Counted from the first letter of the stretch, positions 34,880 through 46,398 are shown. The stretch: 64,000 bases of DNA from Inonotus obliquus (GCA_032164295.1 JAJHTX010000007.1:620001-684000); one strand, 5' to 3'. Numbers and translations are program-made. Notes: generated by a model not told the origin, from the letters alone.

Positions 34880-35584
34880 AGCGGTTAGGAGCCTTGTCCA
34901 TGACGGACAGCAGAACTTTCGCGTACGCTGACTTCACCTCCGATCTCAATTCGAGTGGATCATAGTTATCTGGGTCTAGTTCAATCCTGAAAATCAGTGC
35001 GTGCTGATTGACTACTCATATCATACTTTGTTCTAATCGATAGATCAGTTTCAAGCAGTCCAGTACGATTGCGGCAGGGTTCATCACCGGCTCTGGGCTA
35101 GTTGCTGCTATACACTGACTCGCGTGGCTGCTTCTGAGCATATCTCAAATCCACTTTCCAACAGCCAATCCCCGCCGGTCGTCAGTACCCAGCAACTCGT
35201 CTGTGTACCATCTTGCCCACCAGAAGCAATGCTAGCTAGTATGAGCCTCCGTTGCGCTGCCAGCCTGCCATCCCCTTTGAGGGACGTATATGAACTAGAG
35301 CAACTTAAACCGTCTCGGATTGAACGGACGAATCCTCGTCCGGGCCGTAGATACGGTGTACGTAAAAGACGTTAAACATAGCAAGGCCTCTTGAGAGATT
35401 GCATTGATTGTGGCGTGCTTTCTTTCGTCGCCTCCTTATCTTGCATTTTGCAGAGTTGAAATCCTGCTGGTCGCCACAGATAGCAGAGAGTGCTCCATAT
35501 CGTATATATATCACGCCAACAAGGCGGGATTTCGTTTCTCAACAAGGATACCTACCGTTATCTATTGAAATAGGCATACTCCAG
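34880..35584 (+). repeat. Family A upstream unit of A4 (distal segment plus promoter)
   Basis: Third copy of the upstream unit. The distal part, 34880-35290, matches 8300-8800 (inverted) and 31380-31790. The proximal part carries TTGTGGCGTGC, CGCCACAGATAGCAGAGAG, a TATATATATC box near 35507, and GGCATACTCCAGATGG at the A4 start. Compared with 31500-31790 it lacks about 70 bp near 35240. Confidence 0.6.
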
Positions 35585-36138
35585 ATGGCATTCTCCTCCA
35601 AGTTGTCGAACGTATTTAGCAAGATTAAAGGCGGTCTCGAAGAGAAACCATACAAAAGGGTTCCTCGCGAAAATATCTCAAGAAACACGAGAGAAGGCTT
35701 TTATGCGCATCGTACGTGCTATCTATACGTCGCTATTCATTTTGATGGTTGCGCCAACCTGTAGTTGCTAACATCCGTCATTTTAGTTGCTTATTCTGAT
35801 CCCCTATTAGCAGCCACCAGGAGTATTTGGTTCAGTCGCAATGATGAATGTTTGGTCCAATGTGAATATCTTTATTTGCTAGTACGAATGATCAAAATAC
35901 ACAGACTGACTGGGAGACCGTAGGTGATATCTATATTAGCGAGGATAAAAAAGAAGCTAGTTGTGAAGACTTTGCCAGGTGGACGAATGGCCGGGAAGGA
36001 GAGGCTTACCTGTCTATAAAGTTCCAAGATATACCCAGAAAACTAAATGAATCTCGCTGGTTCCAAGGCAGAGATGCTGCTGGCATACAGCGGCAAAATG
36101 TCCTCCGAAATGAATATACTAGAATGTTTTCAGCTTGA
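35585..36138 (+). CDS. Family A small three-exon protein, copy A4
   Basis: Exons are 35585-35711, 35787-35861 and 35924-36138, giving 138 residues, with phase 1 introns of 75 and 62 bp. Exon 1 has LSNVFSKIKGG and PYKRVPRENIS and ends FYAH. Exon 2 has LAYSDP and RSIWFS and ends LVQ. Exon 3 has KEASCEDFARWTNG, AYLSIKFQDI, then RWFQGRDAAGIQRQNVLR and EYTRMF. Closest to A2 in the PYKR/SYKR...RENIS region. It shares the promoter unit with A1-A3. Function unknown. Confidence 0.75.
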
Positions 36139-37508
36139 GGAACGTCGGCAATATGCCTGGTGCACTCTGTTTTTGAATCAGCGGGCTAGCAAGTTAAATA
36201 GTACTTTGTTTTAATAATCGAGTTACTTTCTGCTCCTGCCGTGACACAATCCCTTGCAAAGTAAAAGAAGTCTGGCAGCATTCAACAGAATCGAACGCGA
36301 TGAGTCAAAATGAATACTCAGTTGTGTTACTCATTGTATAAACTAATTTCTTAACTCGTCTCGCTCAACCCGACCTACACGACACTTTGTCTGATTATTC
36401 AGTGGGGTCTAACACACGGGGTTCTTGACTCTTGACCCGTCCTAGATTATCGTTTCCATATTACGCGGGCTGTGCGCCAAGTAGATAGAGAGCGGTTGTT
36501 TATGATGCGCTAAACTTCTTCGCTGACATGGGTCCAATAATGTGCCAGTGTCACTTATTCGATTATTTCTGTACCAGATTCCCTCCAAGCAATATGTATG
36601 CCACTATTACGGTAAGTGCCGCTGTATGAACGTTATATATAGTGAGGGATCGTCTGTGAGACCGTACTCTGACACACCAATCTCGCTGCGATTTTGCCTC
36701 ACCCAGACATGCGCACGCAGCCAGTTCGGAGACCCACGTACAAAACAGTAAGAATCAGTTGGGCCCTTGATAAAATAGTGAAATACTTGGACTCACTAGC
36801 CATGCTTCCACAGCTCGCGAGCACTGTCGTACTTAATTTAGTGTCTCCTTCGAGTACCTGGTTCGTAGTAATGCTGCAGTTTTCGGGATCAGCTACCTGA
36901 CTTGATACAAATCATGACTCGCTTATGCCCTGATGTTGCTTACCATCCTTCACCGATAAGAACTCCTCCACGCGGAGTAGTCTTCCAATAGCAGTACAAT
37001 AAGATCAGTAGGTTTCATTAACAAAGACTGATGTGCAACAACGAACAGATCCATCTTTGCATTGAATCCCGCCTTGTGGGATTGCGTATGAATCGGTATG
37101 ATGGTGTTAAGAACGAAATGACAAGAGCATAAATAAGGGGAATGGATCGTTCTTTTGAGAAGAGCTGAATTTAATTGACTGGGGAGAAGCACGTAACATG
37201 ATATCGTCAGTTTAAGGCAAAGAGGAGATAATAGTGAGCTGTGGCTGTCAGAGGAAGAATCGAGTAGCTGCTTGTCTAATTTCTGGCTCTTTTATAGCGT
37301 AGAGGGCGAAAATCCAGCGGGGAGCACATCGAGGCCGAATGAAACTACATTGCGCCAGCTAACGCTTACATCTGTGGGTCCAAGCTTGGTCGTTCTGGCC
37401 AAAGAAAGGAATTTTTGTTATATAATCGCACGTTGTCGCATCATGTGATCGACTCCTTCCTTTCTTAGCAGTTACAAACTGGTCAAATGCTTTCGCACTC
37501 CTTGTTGA
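36139..37508. other. Intergenic A4-RTT109, no gene supported
   Basis: About 1.37 kb. The first 150 bp are the shared family A 3' region (GTTACTTTCTGCTCCTGCCG, TCCCTTGCAAAG), also seen after A3. The rest holds only short frames. The last 60 bp before RTT109 include TATATAATCGCACG near 37420. Confidence 0.4.
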
Positions 37509-39218
37509 ATGACAACGACCTTCAGATCAATGAAGCTGCGAGATTACCTGCTGAATGCTCTCAATACTGTTCCGGGTACGCGACACTTTCATCTTCATGT
37601 TCTCCTCTCTGCTCCTCACAAACACGCCGAGTTATTCCCTTATGCGTCTGCACGCCCTCGCGTCTACGCACAAAATATTTTCATCCTCGTCTCTGAGCAG
37701 GTGGCTATCACCCAGACTACCGAAGCTCAACCAGAATCCGGAATCAAGCCCGAGTCCAATACTACCTCTACATCCGCACCCGAGTCGGCTCCTGAGCCCC
37801 AACGCGTTTTTGTCACGGCCATTGAGGCAACCTTGTTCCATATCCCCACCACAGCTAGTGCAATATTGTACATCGCCAAAGTGGATACGACAGGGCAAGG
37901 CAAACGACCTTCTCCCACTGCGGCGCTCGTACGCGCTCTCATCTCATTTTACGCCACACCAAAGACTCGCCCGGCGAAGCTACGCGAGACAACACTCTGG
38001 GTTCACCTGTTCGCGCGTGCAGAGCGACAGTATTTGTTCCCAAATTCGGCTGAACACCCAGCGAAGAAATCTTTGAGCGACTGGGAGCTTTGTTTATGGT
38101 GGAAGCGATTGCTGGGACGTACCGTGCGTGAGCTAGGTTTTGACCGAACGAACGTGGAGATGTATTTTGTATTACCTGGGTTTAGTGATCTCGAAGCCCT
38201 CCAGAACATTGGCGATGTGCTGTATGTCGAAAACGATAAAAATGAGCCAGTGTGGCTGTGGACGTACGGTCATCCTTATTCGCAAACAGCTACTCCTCTG
38301 CCGTATGCTCCGAGTGGCAAGTCAACGGTGGTCCCGTTCAATCTTGGACAACTCATCCCATCATTCGACGATGACCCGAAGTCACGGTTCATGGATGAGA
38401 TTGCGTGTTCGACACAGGTAGATGGGTTACGCTCACCTTCTCGGAAGCGGAGACGAACCGATTCGAAGAATGGGGATATTAACTCTGAGAGCGTAGAGAA
38501 GCAGAGAGGAAAGGAGAAGGAGGCGCGGATTCATGGTGAACTGGGTCAAGTGAGTGCGGACGAATTCTGGGAACGTATGTCGTTCCGCCAAGAATGCACC
38601 GTCACCATGACCGGTTTCTTCGTTCTTGTTTTCCCATCTCATTCCACCCCGAACATGAACGCTCATCACAAACCTGCGTCGTCTTCGAAGCGAGGATCGC
38701 AGGCATCGACCGATCCATTGGCACCTGAGCCCGGCGAAGTGTCACATCACCTTATACAGCGTGTGATACAATCACTCATGACAAGCCACGAATTCTCAAC
38801 GACAGAGCGGTCACTACGAGCGACGTCCATTATCGAATCATCCATTCGTAGTCTTTGTAGTGGTGGTGTGCCCATTCCTGAAACAACGGCCAAGCCAAAA
38901 CCACCTCAATTCCTGGTTGATGGAGATGAGAATGAATCGAACGAGGCCGACCACGGGAAGGAACAAGAGGATAATGCATTCCTCGAGCCACCCAAGACAC
39001 CCCCGCGGCGCCTTCGATCATTAGGTGTCATATCGCCAAACCCCTTTCCCGACCCAGAGCCGTCAGAGGAAACCTATTCGGCCTTTGTGTACGGCGACGT
39101 TTTAGTAACGAATCCCGACGCTTTGCCACCTCCAGTGGAAGCTCCTGGGAGTGGTGGGAATGCCGCTAGGAGTAAAAACGTGACGGTTCTTACCGCAAGG
39201 AAGAAAAAGAGGAAGTAA
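37509..39218 (+). CDS. RTT109: RTT109-type histone H3-K56 acetyltransferase
   Basis: Fungal-specific histone acetyltransferase that modifies H3 K56 on newly made histones together with the chaperones Asf1/Vps75. Intronless, 569 residues. The fold begins LRDYLLNALNTVPG, HFHLHVLLSAP, then VFVTAIEATLFH, ATLFHIPTT and ILYIAKVDTTG, LWVHLFARAERQYLFPNS and LCLWWKRLLG. The active-site region is WLWTYGHPYSQ followed by PSFDDDPKSRFMDEIA, which contains the paired aspartates of this family. A long disordered, basic insert (SPSRKRRRTDSK) splits the domain before EFWERMSFRQECTVTMTGFF. The C-terminus is acidic, then KKKRK, a plausible nuclear signal. Confidence 0.9.
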   Translation: MTTTFRSMKLRDYLLNALNTVPGTRHFHLHVLLSAPHKHAELFPYASARPRVYAQNIFILVSEQVAITQTTEAQPESGIKPESNTTSTSAPESAPEPQRVFVTAIEATLFHIPTTASAILYIAKVDTTGQGKRPSPTAALVRALISFYATPKTRPAKLRETTLWVHLFARAERQYLFPNSAEHPAKKSLSDWELCLWWKRLLGRTVRELGFDRTNVEMYFVLPGFSDLEALQNIGDVLYVENDKNEPVWLWTYGHPYSQTATPLPYAPSGKSTVVPFNLGQLIPSFDDDPKSRFMDEIACSTQVDGLRSPSRKRRRTDSKNGDINSESVEKQRGKEKEARIHGELGQVSADEFWERMSFRQECTVTMTGFFVLVFPSHSTPNMNAHHKPASSSKRGSQASTDPLAPEPGEVSHHLIQRVIQSLMTSHEFSTTERSLRATSIIESSIRSLCSGGVPIPETTAKPKPPQFLVDGDENESNEADHGKEQEDNAFLEPPKTPPRRLRSLGVISPNPFPDPEPSEETYSAFVYGDVLVTNPDALPPPVEAPGSGGNAARSKNVTVLTARKKKRK

Positions 39219-39690
39219 AGTAAGGACGTGATCATACTCTTACCCTGTACTGGTTGATTTCGCCTCTGATCTGCCCAAGTTCCCGAGTTCTTGGCTATGT
39301 ATTTTCTGCCGTCAGTTGTTTGTGATCTCGTCTAACTTTCTGGAATTATCAGTCCCGGCCTCTCGTTGTACTTTTGGTTCCCACTTGTACAATGTTCCTC
39401 AATCATGGCTTTCGTATTTCATACGTTACCCCTGTCACCAACTCGAGATGCTTCGTACCCAGACCCCCGGTGCAATGCAGCTCTAGTCATCGACTGACAC
39501 AGCGGTGTTTACTCGGATGGGTTGTCACCCAATCTTACAGTTCGGCCACTCGTAGTATCATCACATTCCACTTGCCTTGGGAGAATTACCACTTATAGGT
39601 GTGCCAGCAGCTAACATCCGGAATTTTGAATTATTTACTGTAGTAAAGATACATTTTACTTTTCAATCGTGTTCCTTACTACATGATTCG
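39219..39690. other. Intergenic, no gene seen
   Basis: Downstream region of RTT109 up to the duplicated upstream unit of A5. Nothing recognised. Confidence 0.4.
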
Positions 39691-40026
39691 TCGATTCCGC
39701 TTGTTCACGCTTAGCAATAAAGTACAGGCTTGGAGATGTCCGAGTCGTTGTCCACTTTCCACCTGTGCCACATCGTTGCGCTATCGCATCCCACTTCAAG
39801 TTTGCTTGGAATCTGCCCCAAATGTCTCTGCGAAATGGGGACAACTAGCAAACCCATTGGCAGGATAAGCAATATGTGGCAACTTTGTTTGTTGTTGCAA
39901 TCGTCTTGTTTTGCAATTGCTCTGGAATGTCAAGAACCTCTTCCGTTTGATATAACTATGGCGTTGTGCTTTCTCGACTTGGTAAAGGATACACACAACG
40001 TACTGTAGAGATTGAAGACGCCCCCG
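39690..40026 (+). promoter_or_regulatory. Upstream unit of A5, duplicated before A6
   Basis: Matches 40860-41172. Shared strings are GAGTCGTTGTCCACT, GTTGCGCTATCGCATCCCAC, TTTGCTTGGAATCTGCCCCA, AAATGGGGACAACTAGC and AGCAATATGTGGCAACTTTG. This upstream type differs from that of A1-A4, so the A5/A6 pair forms a second subgroup with its own promoter. ATATAACTATGGCG lies near 39950. Confidence 0.5.
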
Positions 40027-40546
40027 ATGAATAAACTCTTGGCCAAGCTTAGTCGTAAAGGCAGAAAAGACAATGAGCCATTCAGAAGGCTTCATGCGGA
40101 TGCGGGTACTTCTACTATGGAGGGAACTTATGCATACCGTACGTGTTTCTCACATGGTTCAGAGTCGTTGTCGCTGGTTGTGTTAATTCTTTCTTTGTTA
40201 TAGTTGCACTAACATGCGAAGATGAGCACAAGAATGTCAAAAGGCACGTCTGGTTCAAAGCGGACGAAGAACTTGTGGTCCAATGTAACCATTTTTCTGT
40301 ATTGGCCTAAATCTCCAGCGGACTGACTAGATAACCGTAGGCGAAGCTAAACTATCTGCTGATGCAGACCCGAACGCTAGTGATTGGGTATTGCTTCAAT
40401 ACCTTTCCCCAAGGATTATAAAAAAGGTAGATTTGTTCAGTGTGCTGGACTCGGAAGAATTACAGTGGTTTCGGCGTAATGATGACAACGAAAGAGAGAA
40501 ACTGAGAAAGCAATGGATTGAAAGGTTTACAAAGGCTGCGACGTGA
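40027..40546 (+). CDS. Family A small three-exon protein, copy A5
   Basis: Exons are 40027-40138, 40204-40284 and 40341-40546, giving 132 residues, with both introns phase 1 (donors GTACGTG and GTAACC). Exon 1 has KLLAKLSRKGRK and PFRRLHAD and ends TYAY. Exon 2 has LALTCEDEHK and HVWFKA and ends LVVQ. Exon 3 has LQYLSPRIIKKVDLFSVLD and ends QWFRRNDDN...R..LRKQW..RF. The exon 3 start (C-E after the splice) matches A1-A4. Tandem with A6. Function unknown. Confidence 0.75.
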
Positions 40547-41172
40547 AGTTTACTGTTCGTCCATTCACTGTATTTATGTACATGTGTTCAAGTAGATACG
40601 TACGATATCTCTATGTAAATCATATCATGTGTGGATTCAGAGAAGAATGATGAGGCACGTGCCAAGGGTGGCACCTCTGGTAGTACCTATGCGTTCCTTT
40701 CTTACCACACTAGTTTTAGTCCTTGTTGATGCTCTGTCGTCGACCTAGATATGTCCCTTCGCAAATTAGAGGCATAGGTGTGCCAGTGGGCAGCATCCGT
40801 GGACTGAGAAGATAGGAAGCCACAAGTATCTCGTCGATCCTGCGGCTGCTGATCAAACGGATGGCTCAGCAATATAAAGTGCAGACTTGGAGGTGACTGA
40901 GTCGTTGTCCACTGTGCCACAATCGTTGCGCTATCGCTATCGCATCCCACTTTGCTTGGAATCTGCCCCAAACGTCTCTGCTAAATGGGGACAACTAGCG
41001 ACCTCATTGGCAGGCAGGATAAGCAATATGTGGCAACTTTGTTTGTTGCTGCAATCGTCTTGCTTTGCAATTGCTTCTGGAATGTGAAGAACCTCTTCGC
41101 ATCTATACATATACATACGGCGTCGTACTCTCTCGTTGGCAGAGGATATTTACAAAGTTCTGCAAGTAATAG
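40547..41172 (+). repeat. A5-A6 spacer with duplicated upstream unit
   Basis: After the A5 stop, the sequence from about 40720 on repeats the DNA before A5 (TAGGTGTGCCAG..AGCA.CATCCG at 39597 and 40772, and the unit listed for 39690-40026). It ends at the A6 start and no extra gene is present. The A5/A6 pair is a clear tandem duplication of about 1.15 kb. Confidence 0.55.
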
Positions 41173-41696
41173 ATGACACTCCCGATGACTAAAGCACCGA
41201 AGACGAGGAAGTCGAAACGTCGAAACAATATGCCATTCAAAAGGCTTTATGTGGTTGCAGATATTTCTACAGAGGAAAGATTCTATGCATACCGTACGTG
41301 CCTCTCGCGTGCTTTAGATTCATCGCTGTTCGTTGGTTGTGTTAGTAACTCATTGCTTTTGTTATAGTTGCGCTAACGTGTGAAGGCAGCCGCACGAGGA
41401 GCATCTGGTTTAATCAGGCAGCCAACAAAGTGGTCAAGTGTAACCATTTTTCTGTGTACTTAGATATTCCTTAATGGACTAACAAGATAAATATAGGCGA
41501 ATATGAAGTACCTAGGAGCTCCGTCCCGGGTCGTAATAATTGGGAAACCCTTCAATATTGTAACCCAAAGGTTATAGAAAAAGAGAAACTGAAGATCGAA
41601 CTAGAGGCAGTAAAGTGGTTTCGGCCTAACGACAAAGACGAACAAGAACGGCTGAGAGCAACATGGAATAATTTTTTTATCAAGGCTAAGGAATGA
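41173..41696 (+). CDS. Family A small three-exon protein, copy A6
   Basis: Exons are 41173-41293, 41368-41439 and 41497-41696, giving 130 residues, with both introns phase 1. Exon 1 has KAPKTRKSKRRN and PFKRLYV and ends FYAY. Exon 2 has LALTCEGS and RSIWFNQ and ends VVK. Exon 3 has WETLQYCNPKVIEKEKL and ends KWFRPNDKD..ERLRATW..FF. It is the tandem sister of A5 (shared LALTCE, LQY.(S/N)P). The highly basic N-terminus recurs in all copies. Function unknown. Confidence 0.75.
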
Positions 41697-42740
41697 AGAG
41701 CTGAAGAGAGAGTCCATCCACGGATGGTGCAATAGGTTTCTCTCACTGAAGGGAAGAAATACACTCTCGTAAGAGGCAGAATGGAGGGAATGATGAACTG
41801 CAGGTCAGTAGTGTGACTATAAGCATCCATTGCATCAGGTCCAACTTGAAGACACCATTACAATTCCATTTCACCAACTTTGAACACTTTGCACCATTCT
41901 GCCTTGGACTTGTTATCCGTTCCAATTGTCCAAATTCTGAGTCTCAAACCGTTTCCCCAGCTTTTATGTAACTTGAGGAGCGAAAGTGCATTTGCTTGTC
42001 TGTTTTAAAATTCGTCGAGATTGAAGATTCAGGATTGTGATAAAGTCGAAAAAAAAAATTTTGCGCATAGCAGTACTTTGAGATCATACATTCCCCCTTC
42101 TCTTTGAAAAAAGACGCCGAACGAGAGATGAAACAAAAGATGTGTAAAGTGTCGAAAGGTCAAATGAAATCAGGAGGGAAATCGAAGAATGGAGGGGGAA
42201 GGAGGCGAAAGAGGGGAAGATGAGGAAATGAAGAGGATAGAAAGATAACAGGGAGGGAAAGAAGTTAGGAAAGAAAGGAAAGAAGGAAGTTCCGAAGATA
42301 ACTTGTTTGTATACCGAGAAATCGAGAAAAGACAGACGACCGACAAGAACAGCAAGAAAAGAGACGATAGAGGCGATATCTACAGATTGAACCACGAGTC
42401 AAGAGTGAGAGGCAGCGAGGATAACGGAAGACAAGCGAGAAAGCAAATCGTTGATGTCGGTGTTGATGTTGGCGTTGAGTATGGACCGAGAGAATATGAA
42501 AACATGGGAGGGGAAAAAATAACGGAGGAAAACAAAAGAATGGGGGGCGGAAGAAACGAAAGAGAGGATGAAAGGAATGAAGAGACATATAAATACATAG
42601 AGGGACCAAAAGTAAAGAAGAACAGAAAAACCGTTTTTCGTCTTGTTCCTTTCAAGTGAAAAGGCGTTACACATCGAAGTAGGAGACAAAAAGTTGAAAG
42701 AGGGTGTTCCGAAGGGATATGATACAGTGTAGTATCATAT
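41697..42740. other. Intergenic with a strong polypurine tract
   Basis: From about 42110 to 42640 the plus strand is dominated by G and A (AGGAGGGAAATCG, GGGAGGGAAAGAAG). The complementary strand is the transcribed-sense strand of the next gene, so the tract would be a pyrimidine-rich 3' untranslated region there. Frames open on either strand here are composition artefacts. A run of A near 42050 follows. Confidence 0.5.
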
Positions 42741-45700
42741 TCAACCTTCATCCATAGCATCCTCACCCTTCTTCGAATTCATCTCCTCTTCTCTATTTTT
42801 CTTTCCTCCCTCACCACGGCCGTTCCCATGCGACTTCGTCTTTGTCGATTTCGTCGTTGCAGTCGTCGTACCACCAGAAGCACTGGCGATGTAACTATTC
42901 GTCCCCTTAGTCGCCGGTAATCCTTCTCTTTCACTGTCCTGATCATGTATACGACCTCGATCCTTATCCTCCATACCGGAAGTACCCTTCCCCTCAGTCC
43001 GCTCTAGTCTCTCGTACCTCATCGCCGAAACAGACAGCCTCCTTCCAATCCCACTTCCTAACCCAACTCCCCCTCCAAGACTACCATCCATAGAAGGTGC
43101 AGGTGAGCTCGCAGCGCTTCTCGACAGACTCCTCGTTGCTCCTCCGTAAGTAGTCAAACTCCCAGCACCCTCAGAGGTGTCCCTACCCCGGAAGGGCGGA
43201 GAAACGCTCCGGCGTAGAGGGATCGCCCTCTCGCGCTCACGTTCGTCTATCAAAGTCATGCTACCCGAAGAAGGCGGTGGGGGACCGTGTAAATGTTGAT
43301 GTTGATGCGAATGAGGACCAGCATATGTTGACGTAGAACCAGGACCGGTCGGAGATCGCGGAGCCTGTACAGGTGGGAAAGTGTACGAATCTACTCCTGG
43401 TGCGGTTGGGTAACCTCCAACGGCACCGCCTACTCCTATACTGACGCTCGCAGAGCTCGCAGGTGGTGTAGGTTGGAAGACTGGACGAGGTGAGAGGCCG
43501 TTCATAGGCTGTCGAGCAAGCTTTCCCTGACTCCTTTCCCCCTCAAGCAATTCTTGCAACTCCGCGACTTGCGCACGCAAACGTGAAACTTCGTCCCTCC
43601 AGCCCCTTGATTCAGTAGCTACAGCTTCCCTCACGAGACGCTCCACCTCCGCTTTCGAGATCGTTCCGCCCGCACCGGAATTCCCGGCACCAGAAAACTC
43701 ATTGTTGGTGTTCGTCGCTTTCAACTTCGCAATCTGCGCCTCCCCTTCCTTCGCAAGGGCACCCACGCGACGCAACTGCTCGCCAAACCATCCCTTCAAG
43801 ACCTGTGCATCACTCAATGCATCGTAGAACTGCTCAAACGGAGCAAGGAATGCTGCCTTCTCAGTGCTACTTGCTGATGCACGATGGAGAGTTGCAGGTG
43901 TAGCAGGCATAAGCGACATACTCATTCCACCACTCGTACCTGTTGAACTTCCAGCAGGGCCGTGAGGGATAGCAAACGTCGCACCCGTTGCGGTCCTTGG
44001 GACGCGAGAAAGTGAGGTCGGCTGCGACAGCCTCACGCTTGCGCTTTCGGTCGTCCCTTGTGCACGTTGCATGCTCAGTCGCGTCGGCGTTGGGGGAACC
44101 TGCCCTGGCGCCTTACGCACACTCGTTCCGCGCAATGATGATTGTAGCCCACTAGTAATGCTTCCCGTCGTCGTGTTGCCAATCGTAGGGGGCAAGCTTG
44201 GTAACGCCATCGGGAACCTACCAGGCTGCTGGCCCGGGCGCGGAGGCGCACTCTGGATCGCAGGCTGTAGCGACTTGAGGCTCGCACTCACAGGCACAGC
44301 AGCAGGCATTTGCATTCCCCTTCTAAGCGGTGGAAAACCCTGTCCTTGACCTTGCGATTGCGAATGGGAGGAATGAGATTGAGAAACAGTATGAGGTGGC
44401 TGGTGCTGTAGAGCGGAGGTCTTTTGCCCGTTTGAATTAGGTCCAGATTCAGGGATCATTAGATCAGCTGGCTTGTTGCCACGCAAGCCTGAGTGGGCTG
44501 CCCGACGACGTGTAAAGCTATTTGGCGGAGGAGGAAGGTTGTGAGCCAATGCGGATAGCCCCTGGCTGGCTACGAACGTTGATGGTTGACTTTGGTTCTG
44601 CCCTCCTTGTGTCGATCCCGAAGATGAGCCTTGTTGACCTTGTGAATTTGAATTTGCGGTTGCGGAGGTAATTAAACGCGGAGATGATGATGGCGGTGCA
44701 GTAGACGCCGAGCCTGAACCTGAGCCTACCTGTGACAGGCTCAGATTATGAGTCCGAGTCGTTACTTGATGAGGATTAGCTTGTGTATGCGGTTGCGGAT
44801 GGTGTGATGGAGGGGACAAGTTTGAACCAGCCGTCGCAGGTGGAGGTGGTGGTGGTCCTGGACGAGATTGATTAGCAACACCGTGAGGAGAGGGACTCTT
44901 CGCACGCGCCCCGCCAAGCAAGGAAGGACTTCTAGTGCGGTTTGCGGTTGCTCTTGTTTTTGGAGAGAGTGTTGGAGGGGTTGGTACGAGTCGATGACCG
45001 TTTGGGCTTGATCCGGTTCGTCTCAACGGAGGAGCGACCGCGGGTCCAGGACCGGTTGCTGTCGTGGGCGTGGGATTGACGATGTTGACGGTAACAGAGG
45101 GAGCAGCAACACTTGCACGGCGACCAGATCCAAGACCTACTCCGCTATCAAGAACACCAGCAGTCGAGCCTCTACGTCCACCAGTACCATCAGCGCCTGC
45201 AAGACCAGCTGCACTACCCCGTCGACTCTCAATGAGAGCTTTCTGCTTCTGTTTCACTGCAAGCATCGCACGGACTTGCTCAACTGCCTGTGGATCGCGT
45301 TGAATAGTGAAACCCATGACGACGGGTGAGATGGGAGTGCTCGGACCAGTGTGTGTTGCCCCTGCTGGTGGAGGTGTATGCGCATTCGAGTGTGCAGGGC
45401 TACCTGTATATGCCGAAGAAGCATGCATACTTGGATGAGCGACGCCGCTGATGGTGACTCGCCTTCGCTTGGAAGGCGGGTGCTGCTGTTGCTGCTGCTG
45501 CCGAATAAGCGACGGCGGGGCAGGTCGAGGTGCTGCGTGTGCATTCGTGCTCGTGGATGTCGTGTTCGCATTGGTAGCGTTAGCATTGTTGGAATCGTTG
45601 TTGGTGGTAGTGTTTGCAAGATTGGTGTTTAGATGGAGTTGTTGGCGAGCTCGAGTCGTGGGTCTCGCTGGTGATGGTGCCTTCCTGGGCGGGGACTTTG

Positions 45701-46106
45701 TAAGAGTTTTCTTCTGAGATGAGGGTGGAGGTGATGGATCGAGTTGGTCGACATCCTGCTCTTGCTTGACTATCCTAGGAGAGTCTGGTCTGTTTGTGTC
45801 AAAACACGAAAGACAAAGTCAGAAAAAAAAAGCGAAAAATCAAACACAAAAAATAGAGAAAAAATGGGGAGGAGAAGAGAAGAAGAGGGCGCACTCTGAA
45901 TCATCGTCTCTGTCCAACTGACGTTTCCTGTTGTCCCGTTTGAAGGGAGGTAAAGAGGATGGAGGTGGATGAGAAAGAGAGATTGAGTCGTGACGATGAT
46001 CGTTACGAATGTACGGAGAATGAGAGTGTATGGGAGGAAGGGCCCTATCTCTGTCGTCGAGTGCGCTGAATGCCTGAGCGAAAGAGGGGAGAGATTGGGA
46101 GGACAT
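42741..46106 (-). CDS. Large low-complexity protein with a coiled coil, function unknown
   Basis: Two exons, 46106-45895 and 45789-42741 (phase 2 junction giving SEPDSP), make 1086 residues. The N-terminus has LPSFAQAFSALDD and PPFKRDNRKRQLDRDDD, then RIVKQEQDVDQLDPSPPP, a Gln run and SKRRRVTISGVAHP. The only well-ordered island is VVMGFTIQRDPQAVEQVRAM with LAVKQKQKALIESRR after it. A long Ser/Pro/Gly/Gln-rich stretch follows. A coiled coil then lies at residues of about 710-820 (FEQFYDALSDAQVLKGWFGE, VERLVREAVA, VSRLRAQVAELQELLEGE). The C-terminus is basic and acidic. The N-terminal basic clusters suggest a nuclear regulator, but I do not recognise a DNA-binding domain. The splice restores one long frame, so the model is secure. 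Confidence 0.8.
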
Positions 46107-46398
46107 TGATGGACGAGGGGAAGAGGAGGGAAGAGGGCGGGAGAAGGGGAGGTCGTAGTGTGAGAGTCGTTCTCCTACGCTAACGTTGTCCTGCCTGCCG
46201 CGACTCCCGACAATCTCAAATATTATTATTATCACTTTTACTCCATTTGGTATTCTGTCATTATGTAACAATCTAATTTCACGTAATCACAATTAAGGCT
46301 CGGCTTACAAAGCATTGCTTGTGTCTGTCTCGGATACTCTCTACTAGTCAGCACCTTACTTTTCACCTCTCCTCTTCTTCGCGCGCGACTCTTGAATC
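46107..46398. promoter_or_regulatory. Divergent promoter of the coiled-coil and F-box/LRR genes
   Basis: 292 bp lie between two start codons facing away from each other. A C/T-rich stretch precedes the F-box gene (46355-46390). No other signal was recognised. Confidence 0.5.

Noticed and set aside
34900..34990. Possible tRNA in the family A upstream unit
   Set aside because: No cloverleaf with a TTCGA-type T-loop and acceptor pairing could be formed.
37555..38076. A 173-codon plus-strand ORF
   Set aside because: Frame-shifted shadow of RTT109.
42303..42659. A 118-codon plus-strand ORF rich in Glu, Arg and Lys
   Set aside because: It is a product of the polypurine tract; both strands stay open here for composition reasons and no family pattern exists.
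45254..45619. A 121-codon minus-strand ORF overlapping the start of the large coiled-coil protein
   Set aside because: The correct frame continues upstream through the exon junction at 45789 and gives a single 1086-residue protein; this ORF is in another frame.
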